Below are positions 25,712 to 34,927 of a DNA stretch of 64,000 nt, piece after piece (positions within the stretch are counted from its first letter, which is position 1; every line of letters begins with the position of its first letter). Position numbers and translations under genes: made by a program. The DNA comes from JACKJP01 sp050249695 (lineage in GTDB: Bacteria > Pseudomonadota > Alphaproteobacteria > Rhizobiales > Tepidamorphaceae), in the NCBI GenBank assembly GCA_050249695.1, contig JBFWQA010000002.1, positions 124,001-188,000 of the forward strand, read 5' to 3'. The notes beneath the pieces were generated by a model, which did no database searches, was not told where the DNA came from, and worked only from the letters and a program-made list of their open reading frames with translations.

Positions 25712-26686
25712 CTACTGGATCGCCATGACCCTGATCGCCGCCGGCCCCAATATGACGACGAAGAGGACCGGCAGGAAGAAGGTGATCATCGGCACCGTCA
25801 GCTTGGGCGGCAGGGCGGCGGCCTTGCGTTCGGCTTCGGACATGCGCATGTCGCGGTTCTCCTGCGCCATGACGCGCAGCGCCTGACCGAGCGGCGTTCC
25901 GTAGCGTTCGGCCTGGATGAGCGCGGTCGTCACCCCCCGCACGCCCGCAAGGCCGGTACGGCGACCGAGATTCTCGTAAGCCTGACGGCGATCCTGCAGG
26001 TAGGAGAGTTCCGCCGTCGTCAGCGTCAGTTCCTCGGCAAGCGCAATGGACTGACTGCCGATTTCCTGGCTGACCTTGCGAAAGGCCGATTCGATCGACA
26101 TGCCCGATTCCACGCAGATCAGCATCAGGTCGAGCGCGTCGGGAAACGCCCGCTGGATTTCGGTCTGACGCTTGCTGGTGCGGTTCGAGATATAGAGGTT
26201 GGGGGCGAAGAAGCCGGCATAGGCGGCACCAAGCGCGACCAGCATCTTGATCGTGATGGGGTGCTGCGAAAGATTGCCGAGCACGAATACGTAGAAGAGC
26301 GCCGCGAGGAAGAAGGCGATGGGCAGCGCCAGGCGAACGAACAGATAGGCAACGAGGGGCGACTGGCCGCGCAGGCCCGCCATCGCCAGCTTGTCCTTGG
26401 TATCTTCCGATTCCAGGGCTCGCCGCAGATTGAGCTTCTCCACGACTTCGAGCATGAAAGCCTTCGGCGACTGGCGAAGCTCGACGCGCTGGCCCTTGGC
26501 GAGGCGTGCGCGTTCGCGCTCGCGCATTTTCTGGCGCTCTTTGGAAACATATTTCATCCGGCTGCCAAGCCGGTCGCCGCTGACGTAGGGCATCGCCAGG
26601 GTGAGGATCGTGGCGATCGCCGCGACGGCGGCAAAGAAGGCCGCCAGCGTTTGTGTGGTAAGTACGGAATCGAGAAATTCAAACAT
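25712..26686 (-). CDS. tadC: Tad pilus inner-membrane platform protein TadC
   Basis: This 324-residue GspF-type membrane protein has four hydrophobic segments (about 14-34, 113-135, 142-163 and 300-320) and a cytoplasmic GspF domain with FPDALDLMLICVESGMSIESAFRKVSQEIG. With TadB it forms the inner-membrane platform on which the ATPase drives pilus assembly. It starts 11 bp after tadB and is the last gene of the minus-strand tad operon. Length and topology match the family. Confidence 0.93.
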   Translation of the reverse strand: MFEFLDSVLTTQTLAAFFAAVAAIATILTLAMPYVSGDRLGSRMKYVSKERQKMRERERARLAKGQRVELRQSPKAFMLEVVEKLNLRRALESEDTKDKLAMAGLRGQSPLVAYLFVRLALPIAFFLAALFYVFVLGNLSQHPITIKMLVALGAAYAGFFAPNLYISNRTSKRQTEIQRAFPDALDLMLICVESGMSIESAFRKVSQEIGSQSIALAEELTLTTAELSYLQDRRQAYENLGRRTGLAGVRGVTTALIQAERYGTPLGQALRVMAQENRDMRMSEAERKAAALPPKLTVPMITFFLPVLFVVILGPAAIRVMAIQ

Positions 26687-26697
26687 CGCTTCGCGGC

Positions 26698-27690
26698 CTA
26701 TATTTCGAAATTGATCATCTTGCGCATGACGAGCACGCCGATGGTCATCCAGACGGCCGATCCCGCCAGCATCATGTGTCCGAGCCGCTCAGTCCACAGC
26801 AACGAGATGTAGTCGGGACTGGTGATGGACACCAGCAGCATGACGATGAGCGGCAGCGCGCCGATGATCGCCGCGGAAGCCTTGGCTTCCTGGCTGACGG
26901 CGCGGATCTTGGCCTTCATCTTCTTGCGGCCGCGCAGCACTGTCGAAAGATTGGTCAGCGCCTCGGCAAGATTGCCGCCCGACTGCTGCTGGATCGTGAT
27001 GACGATGGAGAAGAAGTTCGCCTCGGGCAGCGGCATGCGCTCGTACATCTTGGCGACGCATTCTGCCAGCGTCAGCCCGAGGGCCTGCGTTTCGATGATG
27101 CGGCGGAATTCGCTGCGTACCGGCTCCTGCGATTCCTTGGCGATCACGCGGAAGCAGTCGTTGACCGGCAGACCCGCCTTGATGCCGCGCACGATGACGT
27201 CCACCGCGGAGGCAAATTCATCGAGGAACTTGCGCTGGCGCCTGGCCTTGAGAAACTTCAGCAGCCAGGCGGGGATACCCAGACCGAAAGCAAAGCCGAA
27301 AAGAAAGATCACGTAAAAGGGCAGTTGCAGCACGAGGCCGACGAACATGCCGACAAGTGCAAGACATGCCGACATGATGTAGTAGGTGCGCGGCGTCCAT
27401 TTCACGCCCGCCTGCAACAGCCGCACGCGAAGGGGCGGCTTGTTGGCCGCGCGCTGCTTGGCTTCCAGGTCCGAAAGCGTCGTCTGCAACTGCTTGCGGC
27501 GCTTGTCGGCCTCGTTGGCGCGCTGCCGAACGGCCCGCGTCGGCAGTTCCTTGGCAGCAACCGACTTGACACGCTTGGCGGCCTTGCGTTCACCGGAAAA
27601 GAGCGGATAGACGAAAACCCACGCCACGCCGCCGATCGCGACGAAGACCATGAAAGCGATGGCTAGCGAACTGATCTGGCCCTCGATCAT
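26698..27690 (-). CDS. tadB: Tad pilus inner-membrane platform protein TadB
   Basis: This 330-residue GspF-type protein has membrane segments near residues 8-30, 105-125, 130-148, 270-290 and 300-320. Its GspF domain carries FASAVDVIVRGIKAGLPVNDCFRVIAKESQEPV and TIQQQSGGNLAEALTNLSTVLRGR. It is the partner of TadC in the assembly platform and starts 6 bp after the ATPase gene, so it is in the same operon. The N-terminal cytoplasmic part is basic and lysine/arginine-rich. Confidence 0.93.
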   Translation of the reverse strand: MIEGQISSLAIAFMVFVAIGGVAWVFVYPLFSGERKAAKRVKSVAAKELPTRAVRQRANEADKRRKQLQTTLSDLEAKQRAANKPPLRVRLLQAGVKWTPRTYYIMSACLALVGMFVGLVLQLPFYVIFLFGFAFGLGIPAWLLKFLKARRQRKFLDEFASAVDVIVRGIKAGLPVNDCFRVIAKESQEPVRSEFRRIIETQALGLTLAECVAKMYERMPLPEANFFSIVITIQQQSGGNLAEALTNLSTVLRGRKKMKAKIRAVSQEAKASAAIIGALPLIVMLLVSITSPDYISLLWTERLGHMMLAGSAVWMTIGVLVMRKMINFEI

Positions 27691-27696
27691 GGTCAG

Positions 27697-29316
27697 CTAG
27701 GCCCCCTGCGCGTATTGGTCGACCTCTGCGGCATCGAGCGCCTGGGCAAGCCGGCCCTCCTCGCCGAAATAGCGGGCACGATCCCAGAAGGCCGGCCGCG
27801 CGATACCGGTCGAACGGTGCTTGCCGATGATGCGGCCGTTGGCGTCCTCTCCGTCTATGTCGTAGACGAAGAGATCCTGCGTGATGATCACATCGCCTTC
27901 CGTTCCGAGAACTTCGGTAATGTGGGTGATGCGCCGCGACCCGTCGCGCAGGCGCGCCGCCTGGATAATCACGTCGACGGAGCCGCAGATGATCTCTCGT
28001 ACCGTCTTCTGCGGCAGCGTGTAGCCGCCCATCGCGATCATGGCCTCAATGCGGTTGAGGCACTCGCGAGGGCTGTTGGAGTGAATCGTGCCCATCGAGC
28101 CGTCATGGCCGGTGTTCATCGCCTGCAGGAGATCGAACACTTCCGGTCCGCGCACCTCGCCGACGATGATCCGCTCCGGGCGCATGCGCAGGCAGTTCTT
28201 GACCAGATCGCGCATCGTGATCTCGCCCTCGCCCTCAAGATTCGGGGGGCGCGTTTCCAGGCGTACCACATGCGGCTGCTGGAGCTGCAGTTCGGCCGAA
28301 TCCTCGCAGGTGATGATGCGTTCGTCGCTGTCGATATAGCGGGTGAGGCAATTGAGCAGCGTCGTCTTGCCCGAGCCCGTGCCGCCGGAAATGATCGTGT
28401 TGCAGCGGACCCGACCGATGACTTCCAGGATCGTTGCCCCTTCCTGCGAGATCGAGCCGAACTTGACGAGCTGATCGAGGGTCAGCTTGTCCTTCTTGAA
28501 CTTGCGGATGGTGAGCGCGGCGCCATCGATCGCCAGCGGCGGGGCGATGACGTTGACGCGGCTGCCGTCGGGAAGGCGCGCGTCGCATATCGGGCTCGAT
28601 TCGTCGACGCGGCGGCCGACCTGTCCGACGATGCGCTGGCAGATGTTGAGCAGCTGGCTGGCGTCGCGGAAGCGCACGCTCGTCTGTTCGATCTTGCCGT
28701 TGACTTCGATGTAGACCGTCTCCGGCCCGTTGACCATGATGTCGGCGATGTCGTCGCGGGCGAGAAGCGGCTCCAGCGGACCGTAGCCGAGAACGTCGTT
28801 GCAGATGTCGTCGAGCAGCGCTTCCTGCTCGGAGATCGACATGACGACATTCTTCAGCGCAATGATCTCGTTGACGATGTCGCGGATTTCATCACGCGCC
28901 GACTCGCCGTCCATCTTCGCCAGCTGCGACAGGTCGATCGCATCGATCAGCGCCGAGAAAATCAGCGTCTTGATATCGTAGTAGTCTTCAGATCGCCGGG
29001 ACGTGGCGGCGGGCTTCGACTGCGCCGGTTTGCCCGGCGCGGCTTTTGCCGGGGGCGCCGACGATGCGGCTGCCGCGCTTGAAACCTGATTGCCGAACGC
29101 GCCGGCCGGACGTGGCGCGGCGGGCGCCGCGGGCGGCCGCGGCGACGGCGATGAGGGCTGAGCGGCAGGTGCCGAAGCGGCCGGCGCAGGCTCATCGGCA
29201 GCCGGCCGGGGCGGCGCGGACTGTTCGGTCTGCGACTGGCGCTCGGGCTCGCGCTCGGGCGGCGGCGGCGTCACGGGCCGGAACTCGTCTGAACCTGTTC
29301 CTCTTTTTCCGAACAT
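27697..29316 (-). CDS. cpaF: Tad pilus assembly ATPase CpaF/TadA
   Basis: This 539-residue secretion-type ATPase drives extension (and perhaps retraction) of the Flp pilus. A disordered Pro/Ala/Ser-rich N-terminal region of about 105 residues precedes the catalytic part. Walker A is GGTGSGKTT at 311-319, the Asp box is ITCEDSAELQLQ, Walker B is RIIVGEVRG at 382-390, and the His box is TGHDGSMGTIHSNSPRE. It is 10 bp downstream of the cpaE gene. The long proline-rich head is common in alphaproteobacterial CpaF. Confidence 0.95.
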   Translation of the reverse strand: MFGKRGTGSDEFRPVTPPPPEREPERQSQTEQSAPPRPAADEPAPAASAPAAQPSSPSPRPPAAPAAPRPAGAFGNQVSSAAAASSAPPAKAAPGKPAQSKPAATSRRSEDYYDIKTLIFSALIDAIDLSQLAKMDGESARDEIRDIVNEIIALKNVVMSISEQEALLDDICNDVLGYGPLEPLLARDDIADIMVNGPETVYIEVNGKIEQTSVRFRDASQLLNICQRIVGQVGRRVDESSPICDARLPDGSRVNVIAPPLAIDGAALTIRKFKKDKLTLDQLVKFGSISQEGATILEVIGRVRCNTIISGGTGSGKTTLLNCLTRYIDSDERIITCEDSAELQLQQPHVVRLETRPPNLEGEGEITMRDLVKNCLRMRPERIIVGEVRGPEVFDLLQAMNTGHDGSMGTIHSNSPRECLNRIEAMIAMGGYTLPQKTVREIICGSVDVIIQAARLRDGSRRITHITEVLGTEGDVIITQDLFVYDIDGEDANGRIIGKHRSTGIARPAFWDRARYFGEEGRLAQALDAAEVDQYAQGA

Positions 29317-29326
29317 CGGCCTGCCT

Positions 29327-30592
29327 TCAACCCTTCCGCTTCAACTTCTCCAGGAGGGGCGAGAGAGGCGAGCGCTTGCGGGAGCGAACCTCGCGCTTGC
29401 CCATGAGCGCTTCGGCAAGCGTCTCGAACGCCTCGACCGGCTTTGCGGACGCACGCATCTCGGCGATCATCTGGCCGTTGTTGGCTGCCGTCCCGAAGAG
29501 CTGCGGATCGAAGGTGAAGATCGCGCTGGGTTCCAGGCCGACCGAATCTCCGAATTCCTTCGGCGCGATCTCGGGGCGTTTCGGGATGCCGACCTGGTTC
29601 AGCACCAGAAAGGGCTTGCGGTCGTGCGACCGGTTCGCCTTGAGGTAGTCGACCAGGTTCTTGGTGTTGCGCAGGCTCGTCAGATCCGGGGTCGCGGTGA
29701 TGATGATGTCATCGGCCTGCATGAGCGTCGCCTGCGACCAGCTCGTCCACATATGGGGGATGTCGAGCACGGTGGCCGGCACATTCGCGCGGACGAGCGC
29801 AAAAAGCTGGTCGAGCGGCGTCTGCTCGACATCGTATTCCCGCTCGAGCGTACCGGGCGAGGCCATCAGGTTCAGCCTGTCGGTGTATTTCGACATCAGT
29901 CTGTCGATGAAATTCTCGTCGAGACGCTCGCCTGCGTAGATCGCGTCGGCGATACCCTGGATGGGATCCTGGTTGAAGTTCAGGCCGGAGGTGCCGAAAG
30001 GAAGATCGAGATCGGCGATGACGACGTCCTGCAACAGGTCCTGGCTGATCGCCCAGGCAACGTTGTGGGCGATGGTCGAGGAACCGGCGCCGCCGCGAGC
30101 ACCGAAGAAGGCGAATGTGCGGCCGAGCTGCGTGGCCTTGTCGGCGCTGAACACGGAGGCGATCGAGGACAGGAAATCCAGCGGGTCCATGGGCAACACG
30201 AGATAGTCAGTGATGCCGCGGTCGATCAGCTTGCGGTACAGCAGGATGTCGTTGGTATGTCCGATGATGATGACCTTGGTGTCCGGATCGCAGACCTCGG
30301 CCAGCAGATCCAGCGACATGAGCAACGCGTCGGGCGCGCTGGTGGTTTCGAGCGCGATGACGTTCGGCGTCGGCGCGGCTTCGTAGAATTCCCGCGCCGC
30401 GACGAGGCCACCCATCTGGACCGTCATGTGCGTGCGGCTGGCCCGGCGGTCGGCCGCCGCCTGACTGAGAAGGCCGTGAACCTCCTCCGTTTCGCAGAAG
30501 CACTGGATGGAGATGCGCGGCAGGGGCGGCACGAACTTGCGGTCGGAGCCGCCCGGCTCGGCATTCGTGAATTCATGGGCCATCGCCATCAT
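29327..30592 (-). CDS. cpaE: Tad pilus localisation ATPase CpaE/TadZ
   Basis: This 421-residue protein has an N-terminal receiver-like domain (about residues 25-150) and a C-terminal ParA/MinD-type domain. The deviant Walker A reads FFGARGGAGSSTIAHN; the lysine of classical motifs is replaced, as in other CpaE proteins. CpaE/TadZ places the pilus machine at the cell pole. Its start overlaps the cpaD stop by 4 bp (ATGA). It lies 10 bp before cpaF. Confidence 0.93.
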   Translation of the reverse strand: MMAMAHEFTNAEPGGSDRKFVPPLPRISIQCFCETEEVHGLLSQAAADRRASRTHMTVQMGGLVAAREFYEAAPTPNVIALETTSAPDALLMSLDLLAEVCDPDTKVIIIGHTNDILLYRKLIDRGITDYLVLPMDPLDFLSSIASVFSADKATQLGRTFAFFGARGGAGSSTIAHNVAWAISQDLLQDVVIADLDLPFGTSGLNFNQDPIQGIADAIYAGERLDENFIDRLMSKYTDRLNLMASPGTLEREYDVEQTPLDQLFALVRANVPATVLDIPHMWTSWSQATLMQADDIIITATPDLTSLRNTKNLVDYLKANRSHDRKPFLVLNQVGIPKRPEIAPKEFGDSVGLEPSAIFTFDPQLFGTAANNGQMIAEMRASAKPVEAFETLAEALMGKREVRSRKRSPLSPLLEKLKRKG

Positions 30593-31305
30593 TCGGACAC
30601 CTGCGATGCTGTGCCGGCATTCTGGTCGTTACGGGTCGTCGCGGTATCCTGACCCTGGCGATACTTGTCGAAAACCGTGCGGCGCCGGTTCGGATCGGCC
30701 GGGTCTTCCGCCCTCGGTCCGGTCAGATCACGCGGATCGGACACCATCTCGGCGAGGTTCTGCTGCGTCGCGCAGCCGAAATTGTAGTATTCCAGGTTCT
30801 GCGGTCCGGCGTTGAGCGTGCGCGGCCACAATCCGCACTTTGCCGTGGAGGCGGCAAAGGCCCCGTAGGACAGATGCACCGGCGGATTGGGCTGTCCGGC
30901 GCCGTCATAGGGGCGCACGATGATGTTCTCCTGCTCTATGCCCTCGCCCGCCGCGAGCGTGCGTATCTCGGTGAGGATCGAATAGGTGAGGCCCTCATTT
31001 GCCGCACCGCTCGGCATGATGACCTGCAGGATCGTCTGCGCATCGTTGCGATAGGCGCGCAGGAAGCCGATGAGTTCGGTGCGGTCCTTCGGGCTCATCC
31101 CCTGCGCGGCGATATCGGGATGGATAGACAGGCCGCTGGTCTGATAGCCGACATTGATCGGATGACGCGCCTCGGAGGTCAAGGGCACCGCATGGGTGAT
31201 CTCGGGCCGCGTCGTCCTGGCGCATCCGGCCATCCCCGCCGCGGCGACGGCGAGGGCGAACAGGGACGCGGTGCGAAGATGGCTTTGTTTACGCATGGCG
31301 CTCAT
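30589..31305 (-). CDS. cpaD: Tad pilus biogenesis lipoprotein CpaD
   Basis: This 238-residue protein has a lipoprotein signal with MAGC as lipobox, followed by a CpaD domain with LIGFLRAYRNDAQTILQVIMPSGAANEGLTYSI and the AKCGLWPRTLNAG...NFGCATQQNLAEMVSDPRDL block. Two cysteines in that block could form a disulphide. CpaD is an outer-membrane-linked part of the pilus secretin complex. The start is uncertain: ATG at 31305, ATG at 31296 and GTG at 31314 are all in frame. It follows cpaC closely and overlaps cpaE by 4 bp. Confidence 0.9.
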   Translation of the reverse strand: MSAMRKQSHLRTASLFALAVAAAGMAGCARTTRPEITHAVPLTSEARHPINVGYQTSGLSIHPDIAAQGMSPKDRTELIGFLRAYRNDAQTILQVIMPSGAANEGLTYSILTEIRTLAAGEGIEQENIIVRPYDGAGQPNPPVHLSYGAFAASTAKCGLWPRTLNAGPQNLEYYNFGCATQQNLAEMVSDPRDLTGPRAEDPADPNRRRTVFDKYRQGQDTATTRNDQNAGTASQVSE

Positions 31306-31326
31306 TGTCTCCACAAACCTCGCCCA

Positions 31327-32775
31327 CTACTTCACGATGAAGCCCGGCTGGCCGTTGTAGCGGCCTTCGGGCCTGGCGCCGGCAACGCCGTAGACACGAT
31401 TGAGACGGCCCAGCAGGATCGTCACCGGATCGGACGCCGGATAGAGATTCTCGTCCGGACGGGCGAGCTTGTTGCGGGCTGTCGGATCCACCAGATAGGG
31501 GGTCACGAGGACGACGAGCTCGGTCTCATTGTTTTGATAGTCGCGGCTTCGGAAGAGGGTGCCGAGCACCGGCACGTCCTTCAGGCCCGGAACGCCGTTG
31601 ACGATCTGCCTTGTGTCCTGCTGCAGCAGGCCGGCCAGCGCCAGCGAGCCGCCGCTGGGCAATTCAACCGTCGTGTCGGCCCGGCGGACCTTCAGGCCCG
31701 GAACGCGGACCGACGAGTTGCCGTCGGAGAAGACGAGCGCGTTTTCGTCCGTGAGTTCGGAAACTTCGGTGGCAACTTTCACCGAGATGCGGCCGGCCGA
31801 CATGACCACCGGGGTGAAGGCCAGCGCCACGCCGAATTCCTTGAACTGGATCTGGATATTGCCTTCCTTGTCGCGTCCGATCGGCACCGGAAACTCGCCG
31901 CCGGCGAGGAACTGCGCCGACTCGCCGGAAATCGCCGACAGCGTCGGTTCGGCGAGCACGCGTAGCATGCCGTTCTGTTCCAGGGCGCGCAGCGTGCCCT
32001 GCGCCGTATCGCCACCGCTGGCGTAGCCAAGCGCGGCCGCGGTCGAACTCAGTGCCTTGTTTGCGACCGAGAAGGGGTTCTCCGTGATGATGGAACTGCT
32101 GATCGTGCCGGAGGTGAGCGCCGCCGCGATGTCGATGCCGAACTGCTTGAGCACCGTGCGCCGGACTTCCGCCACCGTGACCTTCAGGAAGACCTGTTCC
32201 TTGCCGGCGACTGCGATCATCGAGAGGACCTGTTCGGGCTTTCCGACAAATCGCGCGGCGATATCGGCGGCCCTGTCGGCATCCGTCGGGCGCGGCACGA
32301 CGCCGCTCAGGATGACGTTGTCGTTGATTGCCTCGACCGTAACCTGCGAACCCGGAACGAGCTGCGCGATGGTGCGGGCCAGCACATTGAGGTCGCGCTC
32401 GACCTGCAATTCGACACCGGCGATCTGGCGGCCCTGGGCATCGAAGAAGAAGATGTTGGTCATTCCGACTTCCATGCCGATAAGATAGGCGCGCCGCGCG
32501 GTCCGCATCACCGCGTCGGCGATCTTCGGGTTGGATACGAGGACATCCGCGGCATCGCTCGGCAGGTCGACGATCATCGACTTGTTCAGCCCGAGGCGGA
32601 GATATTTGCTTGAGGACTCCTGTGCGCCGATACGCACCTGCGCTGCGTCGCGATCGGCCGCCGTCGCGCCTGTTGCGCCGACGCCGATGGAAGCGATCGC
32701 GGCAAATGCCAGTACGAGACCGCAGAGGGCAAGCCGCGGCATCAGGCCTACCGTGGTGATTATCTTCCGCCGCAT
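31327..32775 (-). CDS. cpaC: Tad pilus outer-membrane secretin CpaC/RcpA
   Basis: This 482-residue protein has a signal peptide of about 40 residues, an N-terminal pilus-secretin domain (LRLGLNKSMIVDLPSDAADVLVSNPKIADAVM), a BON-like part (NVILSGVVPRPTDADRAADIAARFV) and the C-terminal secretin domain with VPVLGTLFRSRDYQNNETELVVLVTPYLV. It forms the outer-membrane ring through which the pilus exits. ATG overlaps the cpaB stop by one base (TGATG), so translation is coupled. It is a full-length member of the family. Confidence 0.95.
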   Translation of the reverse strand: MRRKIITTVGLMPRLALCGLVLAFAAIASIGVGATGATAADRDAAQVRIGAQESSSKYLRLGLNKSMIVDLPSDAADVLVSNPKIADAVMRTARRAYLIGMEVGMTNIFFFDAQGRQIAGVELQVERDLNVLARTIAQLVPGSQVTVEAINDNVILSGVVPRPTDADRAADIAARFVGKPEQVLSMIAVAGKEQVFLKVTVAEVRRTVLKQFGIDIAAALTSGTISSSIITENPFSVANKALSSTAAALGYASGGDTAQGTLRALEQNGMLRVLAEPTLSAISGESAQFLAGGEFPVPIGRDKEGNIQIQFKEFGVALAFTPVVMSAGRISVKVATEVSELTDENALVFSDGNSSVRVPGLKVRRADTTVELPSGGSLALAGLLQQDTRQIVNGVPGLKDVPVLGTLFRSRDYQNNETELVVLVTPYLVDPTARNKLARPDENLYPASDPVTILLGRLNRVYGVAGARPEGRYNGQPGFIVK

Positions 32776-33590
32776 CAGTTGGCCCCCACAACCTGTCTGG
32801 AGATTCCGTATTTGACGACGGTCACGCCCCCGCCGCGACGTCCGCCGAGGAGGTCGGGATTGCGGCCTTCGCCATCGAGCCCTTCCTTGCCGTCGAGAAT
32901 CGAGCGCAGTGCGAGGGAGATGTCGCCCAGCTGTTCGGCGAGCGCCAGAACCTCCGACTGCCGGGCGCCGAGTTCGAGCGTCGCGACATTGCCGACGACG
33001 ACCTGGTTTCCGTCCTTTTCCTCGACCGTCTGATCGATGGCCAGAACGCGGACATTCTCCAGCACCGTTTCGCTGACAAAGGTCTCCTGGTCTTCTCCGG
33101 CGGCCGTCTGCTGACGCTCGCGACGGGTGAGGATCACATCGACGCGGTCATTGGGAAGAATGAACCCGCCGGCGCCGGTCTGGGGCGACGTCTTGGTGGA
33201 AATCGCCCGCATGCCGGCGGGCAGAACCGCCGAGAGATAGCCGCCGCGGCCGGCCTTGACGATCTTGGCGTGCCGCATCGGTTCGCCATCGAAGAAAGCG
33301 CCCCGCGCCACCGCGCCGGTGAAATCCTCCATCGCGTCCGGCGAGTCTTCCTTCGTCACGAAGGCGTCGTTCGCGCTCGACCTCGGCCACACTTCCCAGC
33401 GCAAATCCCCCGAAGCGATCGACTGTCCCGGCGTAATGTCCTTGTTGGCAACCAGTACGTTTACCGTTTCCACCTTGGGCGCCTCGGCCACGACCACAGG
33501 CGCCTTGGTGTCGACGCTACTGGCCATGCGCCAGGCGACAATGCCGGCGACAAGGGCCACACCCAGAACGGCGATACGCGCCTTGTTCAT
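32775..33590 (-). CDS. cpaB: Tad pilus assembly protein CpaB/RcpC
   Basis: This 271-residue protein has an N-terminal membrane anchor (about residues 5-22), an SAF domain (VLVANKDITPGQSIASGDLRWEVWP) and the CpaB domain with the GGYLSAVLPAGMRAISTKTSPQTGAGGFILPNDRVDVILT block. It is a periplasmic component linked to the secretin. ATG at 33590 is chosen; TTG and GTG codons lie in frame upstream. A CtrA-like motif sits 69-84 bp upstream on the same strand, so a promoter may lie between cpaB and cpaA. It is coupled to cpaC by a TGATG overlap. Confidence 0.93.
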   Translation of the reverse strand: MNKARIAVLGVALVAGIVAWRMASSVDTKAPVVVAEAPKVETVNVLVANKDITPGQSIASGDLRWEVWPRSSANDAFVTKEDSPDAMEDFTGAVARGAFFDGEPMRHAKIVKAGRGGYLSAVLPAGMRAISTKTSPQTGAGGFILPNDRVDVILTRRERQQTAAGEDQETFVSETVLENVRVLAIDQTVEEKDGNQVVVGNVATLELGARQSEVLALAEQLGDISLALRSILDGKEGLDGEGRNPDLLGGRRGGGVTVVKYGISRQVVGAN

Positions 33591-33659
33591 GCTCACTAAC
33601 CCCAATCCGCAACAGACCCCGGAAGCAGGTCTCTGGCGGATCAGTGTCGCGGCGAACCG

Positions 33660-33674
33660 TCAAATTATGGTTAA
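33660..33674 (-). promoter_or_regulatory. Putative CtrA binding site upstream of cpaB
   Basis: On the minus strand the sequence TTAACCATAATTTGA matches TTAA-N7-TTAA with one mismatch and contains the half-site TTAACCAT exactly. It lies about 70-84 bp before the cpaB ATG, on the coding strand, in the 110-bp gap after cpaA. The same 8-mer occurs upstream of tadD at 24698. This suggests that both arms of the pilus locus respond to CtrA. No binding data can be seen from sequence. Confidence 0.42.
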
Positions 33675-33700
33675 TGAACCCTGAGCAATTGATTGCAACG

Positions 33701-34204
33701 TCAAATAATTCCCGCCGCCCAGGGCGCACGCGAAGCGATGACGAGGCCGGCCAGGGCCAGGGCCACCCCATAGGGAATTCCGGTATCCGCCTTGTGCAAC
33801 CGCGCGAGCCATGCGTGCTCGGCAAGGCCTGACGGCAACGGCATCTGCCGCGCGAGAACGAGACCCACGGTCAGCAGACCGCCGGCAAGAGATGCCCAGA
33901 GCGTGTATTCGAGAATCAGCTGGGGGCCGATCCACAAGGCCGTCGCGGCAAAGAATTTGGCGTCGCCGCCACCAATCCAGCCGGCCGAAAATAGACCGAA
34001 GCCGAGGGCGAGCGCGGCAAGGCCGACAACCGCATGCATGCCGACCGCGCCCCACCCCATGCCCGAAAGCAGGGCGACGACGACGAACAGAAGCGCGAAG
34101 CCGGCGGTCAGCCGGTTTGGAATGGTCATCGTGAACAGGTCGCAGAAGGCCGCCAGGATCATGGCCGCCTGGAACATCAGGAGTAAAGATAGAGCTGTCA
34201 TCAT
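33701..34204 (-). CDS. cpaA: Prepilin peptidase CpaA/TadV
   Basis: This 167-residue inner-membrane aspartic protease of the A24 family cleaves the leader of Flp-type prepilins and pseudopilins. The two catalytic aspartates are in CDLFTMTIPNRL (near residue 22) and GGGDAKFF, the GxGD motif. About six hydrophobic segments span the rest. Two ATGs are adjacent (34204 and 34201). It heads the minus-strand tad genes and is divergent from the CpaC-N-domain gene. No Flp pilin gene, its usual neighbour, was seen on either side. Confidence 0.92.
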   Translation of the reverse strand: MMTALSLLLMFQAAMILAAFCDLFTMTIPNRLTAGFALLFVVVALLSGMGWGAVGMHAVVGLAALALGFGLFSAGWIGGGDAKFFAATALWIGPQLILEYTLWASLAGGLLTVGLVLARQMPLPSGLAEHAWLARLHKADTGIPYGVALALAGLVIASRAPWAAGII

Positions 34205-34367
34205 CGCCGGTCCTGCAATTGGCGCGCCGCGCCGGATGGGCTCATAATGACGCAAAGCCGTAAAATCAGGGTAAAGGCGGCGATTGGGAAAGCATTAACC
34301 AAGCCGCCCCTATCATGGCACCGGAATGGCCGGGCGACGTGCGCGCCGGCACCACCGGAGAGCTATG

Positions 34368-34838
34368 ATGTCTGCAAGAACCGTATCGCTCGTCGCCTCG
34401 CTTGCCGTCGCCGGCATGCTGTCTGTCGCGCAGGCGCGGGCCGATGCCCTCGTCGTCTCGGTCGACCGGGCGACGATCATGCGGCTGGACCAGCCCGCGG
34501 CAACCATCGTCATCGGCAATCCGGCAATTGCGGACGCTTCGGTGCAGAACCGCGAAATGCTGATCGTGACGGGCAAGTCATACGGCAGCACGAACCTGAT
34601 CGTTCTGGACAACCAGGGACAGGTGATTTCCGAGTCGACGATCTACGTGCAGGGCGTTCAGGACGGGACGGTGACCGTTCAGCGCGGCATGGAGAAGGTG
34701 TCGCTGGCCTGCACGCCCAATTGCGAGCGGACGCTGGCGATCGGCGACAACCAGGAAGCCTTCGCCGCCGTCGGCAATCAGATGCAGACGCGCAACCAGC
34801 TGGCGACAGGGGGAGCCGCGCCTTCAGGCAACAATTGA
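34368..34838 (+). CDS. Stand-alone pilus-secretin N-terminal domain protein
   Basis: This 156-residue exported protein has a signal peptide of about 25 residues ending near ARA-DA. The mature part (VVSVDRATIMRLDQPAATIVIGNPAIADASVQNREMLIVTGKSYGSTNLIVLD) is the same module found at the N-terminus of CpaC, here without the secretin ring domain. A short Gln/Asn-rich tail with two cysteines (ACTPNCE) follows. GGAG lies 7 bases before ATG at 34368; an ATG at 34365 is adjacent. It is divergent from cpaA and followed by the pseudopilin genes, so a role at the periplasmic side of the pilus secretin is likely. Confidence 0.82.
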   Translation: MSARTVSLVASLAVAGMLSVAQARADALVVSVDRATIMRLDQPAATIVIGNPAIADASVQNREMLIVTGKSYGSTNLIVLDNQGQVISESTIYVQGVQDGTVTVQRGMEKVSLACTPNCERTLAIGDNQEAFAAVGNQMQTRNQLATGGAAPSGNN

Positions 34839-34927
34839 CGCCTGGCGCATTAAGCCTCTGCTTACCATCAGCCGCGATTCCTCATATGCGCGCCGCTCTC
34901 TGGAACGGGCGTAAACGAAGCGGCAAG

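Noticed and set aside
34205..34367. Possible hidden Flp pilin between cpaA and the secretin-domain gene
   Set aside because: All frames in this gap and in 34839-34986 were read for a short basic leader followed by an ATAIEYGL-like motif; none was seen.
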